From Armatimonadota bacterium (lineage in GTDB: Bacteria; Armatimonadota; UBA5829): 57,990 nucleotides of DNA. A program made the translations under genes and the position numbers. Under the pieces are notes generated by a model. The model was not told the origin of the DNA. It saw only the letters and a list, made by a program, of their open reading frames with translations, and did no database searches. The stretch spans positions 1-57,990 of the forward strand of contig JAPLCU010000190.1 of NCBI GenBank assembly GCA_026392045.1. Direction: 5' to 3'. Position 1 is the first letter of the stretch; each line of letters begins with the position of its first letter. Positions 55,169 to 57,990 of this stretch are shown piece after piece.

Positions 55169-55700
55169 CCTTCTCAGTTATCTCCCGGACGAAGGCGGTC
55201 TTGGCATCGGTGTAGGCCTCCCGGTCGAAACAATGCTGATTGGCCAAGCGGTACTTCAGCTCCTCGTATTCCCTGGCAACCTCAGGATGTGAACGCAAGT
55301 AACCCGAGAAGAGCAACCCCTCCCACAGCCGATGCCCGGCAGGAGCCATGTGGATATGACACTTTACCGCCTCGTCAGTGAAATACCCCTTGAAGAACAC
55401 AATATGATCCTTGTACCAGTCATGGCCATAGCCCAGTGCATCCAGCACTGGAACAATCTCCCGTTCGGCGACATCGAACGAGCTGATCTCCACGAGTATA
55501 TCAATACATGGCTTGGCGGCCAACCCCGGAACCGCCGTGCTGCCATAGTGCTCGATCCGAACAATCACCGGCCCAAACCGCTCTCTCAGGAACTGCGCCT
55601 CTTCCTCGTAGAGCCGCGGCCAGACCGAGCTATATTCCACTATCTCAATGGGAAACCGCTTCGCCTTCTGTTCTCTTTTCTCGATTGAAGTGTCACTCAT
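55149..55700 (-). CDS. GrpB-family (UPF0157) nucleotidyltransferase-fold protein
   Basis: About 183 residues. The family signature is complete: VEYSSVWPRLYEEEAQFLRERFG, RIEHYGSTAVPGLAAKPCIDILVEI (the GST and the aspartates of the polymerase-beta fold), YKDHIVFFKGY and KCHIHM. GrpB proteins are nucleotidyltransferase-like and their substrate is unknown. The open frame extends to 55913, but the upstream part is a low-quality hydrophobic sequence. MSDTSIEKREQ at 55700 is the family-like start, though without a clear Shine-Dalgarno site. It follows the sigma gene by about 210 bp. Confidence 0.85.
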   Translation of the reverse strand: MSDTSIEKREQKAKRFPIEIVEYSSVWPRLYEEEAQFLRERFGPVIVRIEHYGSTAVPGLAAKPCIDILVEISSFDVAEREIVPVLDALGYGHDWYKDHIVFFKGYFTDEAVKCHIHMAPAGHRLWEGLLFSGYLRSHPEVAREYEELKYRLANQHCFDREAYTDAKTAFVREITEKASRETG

Positions 55701-55913
55701 GCTGGGATTGTACCATTGCGGATCAAATTCGTCAAACGCCACCACGCCTGTGGGCCTACGGAGGAATAGCAGCAAGAGAAAGCAGAGAACAACCGCCTGA
55801 AGTAGACAACCGGTTGGAGTAATTGTGCGTAGCAGCCGCCCACAACCCAGTCCAAAGGCCAGTTTGGATATCCGCATATAATGCAGACCTAGATTGCGGA
55901 CAGTAATCATCAA

Positions 55914-57470
55914 TCACAAATGAGCAGCCATCAATCCAATGGCCTCCTCCTCGATCTCCCGGGCCTGGTTAAGCAGGTCAATTTCGCGCTGCCTTACCTC
56001 TGGGGACCAGTCGGCGATGGACTTGCCAAACCCATGACTGTGAAAGGCTTCTTTGAGCTCGACTGAGGCACGGTAGAGGAGACTCGCTTCCTGCGAGTAG
56101 AGATCGGCGGCTGGGGCTAAATCAGCCAAGTCCAGGTTCTGTCGCAAGAAGCTGGTTGCTGCCATGCGAGCATCCCAAAGGCTGCGGGAGTTCCACGAAC
56201 TCACAGAATACAACACATTCTGCTCCTCCTGGGAATAATCATCATAGTGCGCGATGTCTAAGGCCCATTTTGCAAGAGCATGCTCGCCATAGTGGTATGC
56301 TCCCCCTTTGTCCATTACCGGATCAGGGCGTGAGAAGTTCTTCACCGCGATCTCCATGGCCATCCTCAAGTTGTCTTCGCGGGACGCCGCTCCGATGTAT
56401 TCGGTCAGGAATAGCAAGAACGGCGGTAGCCTGTCAGCTTCGATCCGATTGGTCTGGTCACCGCGGTAGTAGTCACGCATCAGGATAGTGCGGCCCCCAT
56501 CCTCGTAACCGCAGATAACCGCCATATTGAAGCCCTCGTCATAGCCCAGCGCTGGCAAGCCCTTGTCAATGGACGCCACAATATCCGGCGCGAAGCGCTC
56601 CATATGCGCCTCTGGATTGCAAAGATGGTTTTCGGTCCGTATAAGCCAACCTGTGACATTCCCGGCAGCCTCTCTCTCCTCGGGAAACTCTCCCACAGGG
56701 CTCGACCCGCACCAACCGCCGCCGTCGATTGTTTTCCACCAGCGCGTTCGAAATGCAAGCCCGGTCCCGCCCATGATCGTTTCATAGCTGCAGGGGTGGT
56801 TGGTCACCGACAGCGCCGACTCCAAAGCTCCGGCAAATGTACATTCCTTGCCGCTTCCCCATGTGAGTACTGGTATCGACGAAAGCACCCGGCTTCCGAA
56901 GTCTTCGGGCAATTTGTTTGTATGTAGAGATTCGCTTACCATGTCTGTCATCCTTTTCTTCAGCCGTGTCCGGGCGGTGTGCAGGCGGCTCTTGACCGTT
57001 GAAAGCGGCACCTCCAGGAACCCGGCGATATCATCGTGTGAGTATCCGTTTATGTAAAAGAGGGCTGTAACGACGCGTTCGTTTTCAGGAAGAGCACGGA
57101 TAGAGTCAAGGACCCTGTCGCGCATCTCGCTTTGTTCGGCGAGTTCATAAGGACCGGCGGCAGCGGATGGTATCTCGGCCGCATCATCCAGTGGGACCGT
57201 CGGCACAAACTTACGCCGCGCGATCATTGCACACTGCGTATACACTATCCTCCGAAACCACCCCGGAAACGCTTCCGGTTCGCGCAGATTCGCAAGCTCC
57301 TTGTATGCTTGGATAAACGACTCCTGCGCGGCATCCTCTGCAGCAGAGAAATCACCGAGTATCGAGTAGCTATAGCCGTATGCCATATCCTGGAACCGAC
57401 GCACTATTTCGCCGTAAGAATCCAAATCCCCGGACTGGGTCCGAATAACAAGAAATGCGAGCTTTTCCAT
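55914..57470 (-). CDS. ECF sigma factor with 300-residue BtrH-like C-terminal extension
   Basis: Residues 1-175 are an ECF sigma factor: region 2 (YGEIVRRFQDMAYGYSYSILGDFSAAEDAAQESFIQAYKEL) and region 4 (LPENERVVTALFYINGYSHDDIAGFLEVPLSTVKSRLHTARTRL). The remaining 340 residues are unusual: ECTFAGALESALSVTNHPCSYETIMGGTGLAFRTRWW, WCGSSPVGEF, GYDEGFNMAVICGYEDGGRTILMRDYY. This resembles the cysteine-protease-like BtrH N-terminal fold found in peptide- and antibiotic-related proteins. The extension may sense or process a ligand that controls the sigma part; this is an inference. AGGAG precedes the ATG. No anti-sigma gene is adjacent. Confidence 0.82.
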   Translation of the reverse strand: MEKLAFLVIRTQSGDLDSYGEIVRRFQDMAYGYSYSILGDFSAAEDAAQESFIQAYKELANLREPEAFPGWFRRIVYTQCAMIARRKFVPTVPLDDAAEIPSAAAGPYELAEQSEMRDRVLDSIRALPENERVVTALFYINGYSHDDIAGFLEVPLSTVKSRLHTARTRLKKRMTDMVSESLHTNKLPEDFGSRVLSSIPVLTWGSGKECTFAGALESALSVTNHPCSYETIMGGTGLAFRTRWWKTIDGGGWCGSSPVGEFPEEREAAGNVTGWLIRTENHLCNPEAHMERFAPDIVASIDKGLPALGYDEGFNMAVICGYEDGGRTILMRDYYRGDQTNRIEADRLPPFLLFLTEYIGAASREDNLRMAMEIAVKNFSRPDPVMDKGGAYHYGEHALAKWALDIAHYDDYSQEEQNVLYSVSSWNSRSLWDARMAATSFLRQNLDLADLAPAADLYSQEASLLYRASVELKEAFHSHGFGKSIADWSPEVRQREIDLLNQAREIEEEAIGLMAAHL

Positions 57471-57990
57471 AACAGCTCCTATTCTACAGTATATGGCCTT
57501 CTATTAGAAAGATGCAGGTTCGTAGGAGCAGGTTGACTGTTTTCGATGTTTCGGAATTTCGGCATGCACTGTGCATTCAGAATTCATGACACCAAAAACC
57601 CGAAACATCAAAACCTCCCGGCTGCACGGCAAACCCCTAATCCCAGCTTCATCCCTTCATTCCATTCAGCGTCTCAGCGGTTCAGGAGCTCAAGACACCG
57701 CTGCCCCCTAACCTGTGAACAAGATTTAACTGAAATATACCAGAAATTAGGCCAAATTCGGGAATTCTCGTTGTCTTATAATTATGGGAGACAAAAGTTT
57801 TTGGTGACAAACAGGGAGGGCGAGGCTCCCGCCGAGCCGCTTCGTTAGATGTTTCGGTGCGCCAAGCTAAGCTTGTGTCACTCACCGGCCTGAAAGTGGC
57901 CGGACTGTAATTGCTTATTCGACAGTTAGCTGCCAGTCCAGGCTAGTCAGTAATGGCTGGTTTGAAGCGACTGCTCAGCGATTGCGCGGG
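57471..57990. other. Gene-poor right edge of the window
   Basis: No gene is well supported; the plus-strand frame at 57546-57848 has low-complexity, repeat-derived content. The minus-strand TATACT at about 57490 may belong to the sigma gene promoter. A CCGGCC/GGCCGG hairpin lies near 57885-57903, and a dispersed repeat lies at 57814-57840. Confidence 0.45.
57814..57840. repeat. GGGAGGGCGAGGCTCCCGCC-type dispersed repeat
   Basis: The sequence encodes the spurious peptide REGEAPAEP, which is common in planctomycete and related genomes. It carries a short GGCTC/GAGCC dyad. It is reported as a dispersed repeat; only one copy lies in the window. Confidence 0.55.

Noticed and set aside
57546-57848. 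100-residue frame at the right edge
   Set aside because: It is composed of low-complexity sequence and ends in the REGEAPAEP-type dispersed repeat. There is no ribosome-binding site.

Overview
The window reads as a chromosomal segment of a free-living, heterotrophic, Gram-negative-type bacterium. Several traits fit Armatimonadota or a similar under-sampled phylum: many secreted glycoside hydrolases, a HisKA_2/ANTAR two-component pair, frequent TTG and GTG starts with good Shine-Dalgarno sites, and intergenic spaces packed with small repeats. No 16S rRNA or ribosomal protein is present, so this placement is an inference of low certainty.

Layout. 0-10 kb: a small zinc-ribbon protein, a sensor kinase plus ANTAR response regulator, a phosphoribosyltransferase, then a minus-strand run of methyltransferase, GH65-like enzyme, SDR and zinc alcohol dehydrogenase. 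10-14 kb: a DUF697 protein, dihydrolipoyl dehydrogenase and a secreted alpha-L-fucosidase. 14.3-17.0 kb: a tRNA-Pro whose 3' end is duplicated 2.6 kb away, enclosing a HigB/HigA-like toxin-antitoxin pair and two small genes but no integrase. 17-25 kb: a ComEC split into two genes, a ParB-like protein with a cysteine-rich C-terminus, a UbiD decarboxylase and a second fucosidase. 25-31 kb: a housekeeping minus-strand block, glmU-like, prs, pth, lysA, M50 protease and trpS. 30.7-33.2 kb: a compact type II restriction-modification locus of a Cfr10I/Bse634I-like endonuclease, a C5 cytosine methyltransferase and Vsr. 33.5-36 kb: leuB and a WYL regulator. 36-46 kb: two divergent genes for large secreted proteins, one with about 395-residue repeats and an apparent frameshift near its end. 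46-55 kb: a GH127-type enzyme, an HTH protein, DUF2752, GT2, psd, a GCS2-type ligase, tgt and an HD protein. 55-57.5 kb: GrpB and an ECF sigma factor with a long C-terminal extension.

Functional themes. The secreted GH29 pair, the GH127 and GH65 enzymes and the SDR/ADH pair suggest scavenging of fucose-, arabinose- and glucose-containing glycans and oxidation of the released sugars. The other theme is genome plasticity. At least six repeat families occur. The clearest is a 155-172 bp non-coding element with GTAA termini and 7-8 bp target duplications, which looks like an IS66-type MITE. A second 150-bp element has 23-bp terminal inverted repeats. A GTTGCTTCGG hairpin family has entered, and been duplicated inside, the glmU-like gene. 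Arrays kept in strict 7-nt register end exactly on the stop codons of two genes.
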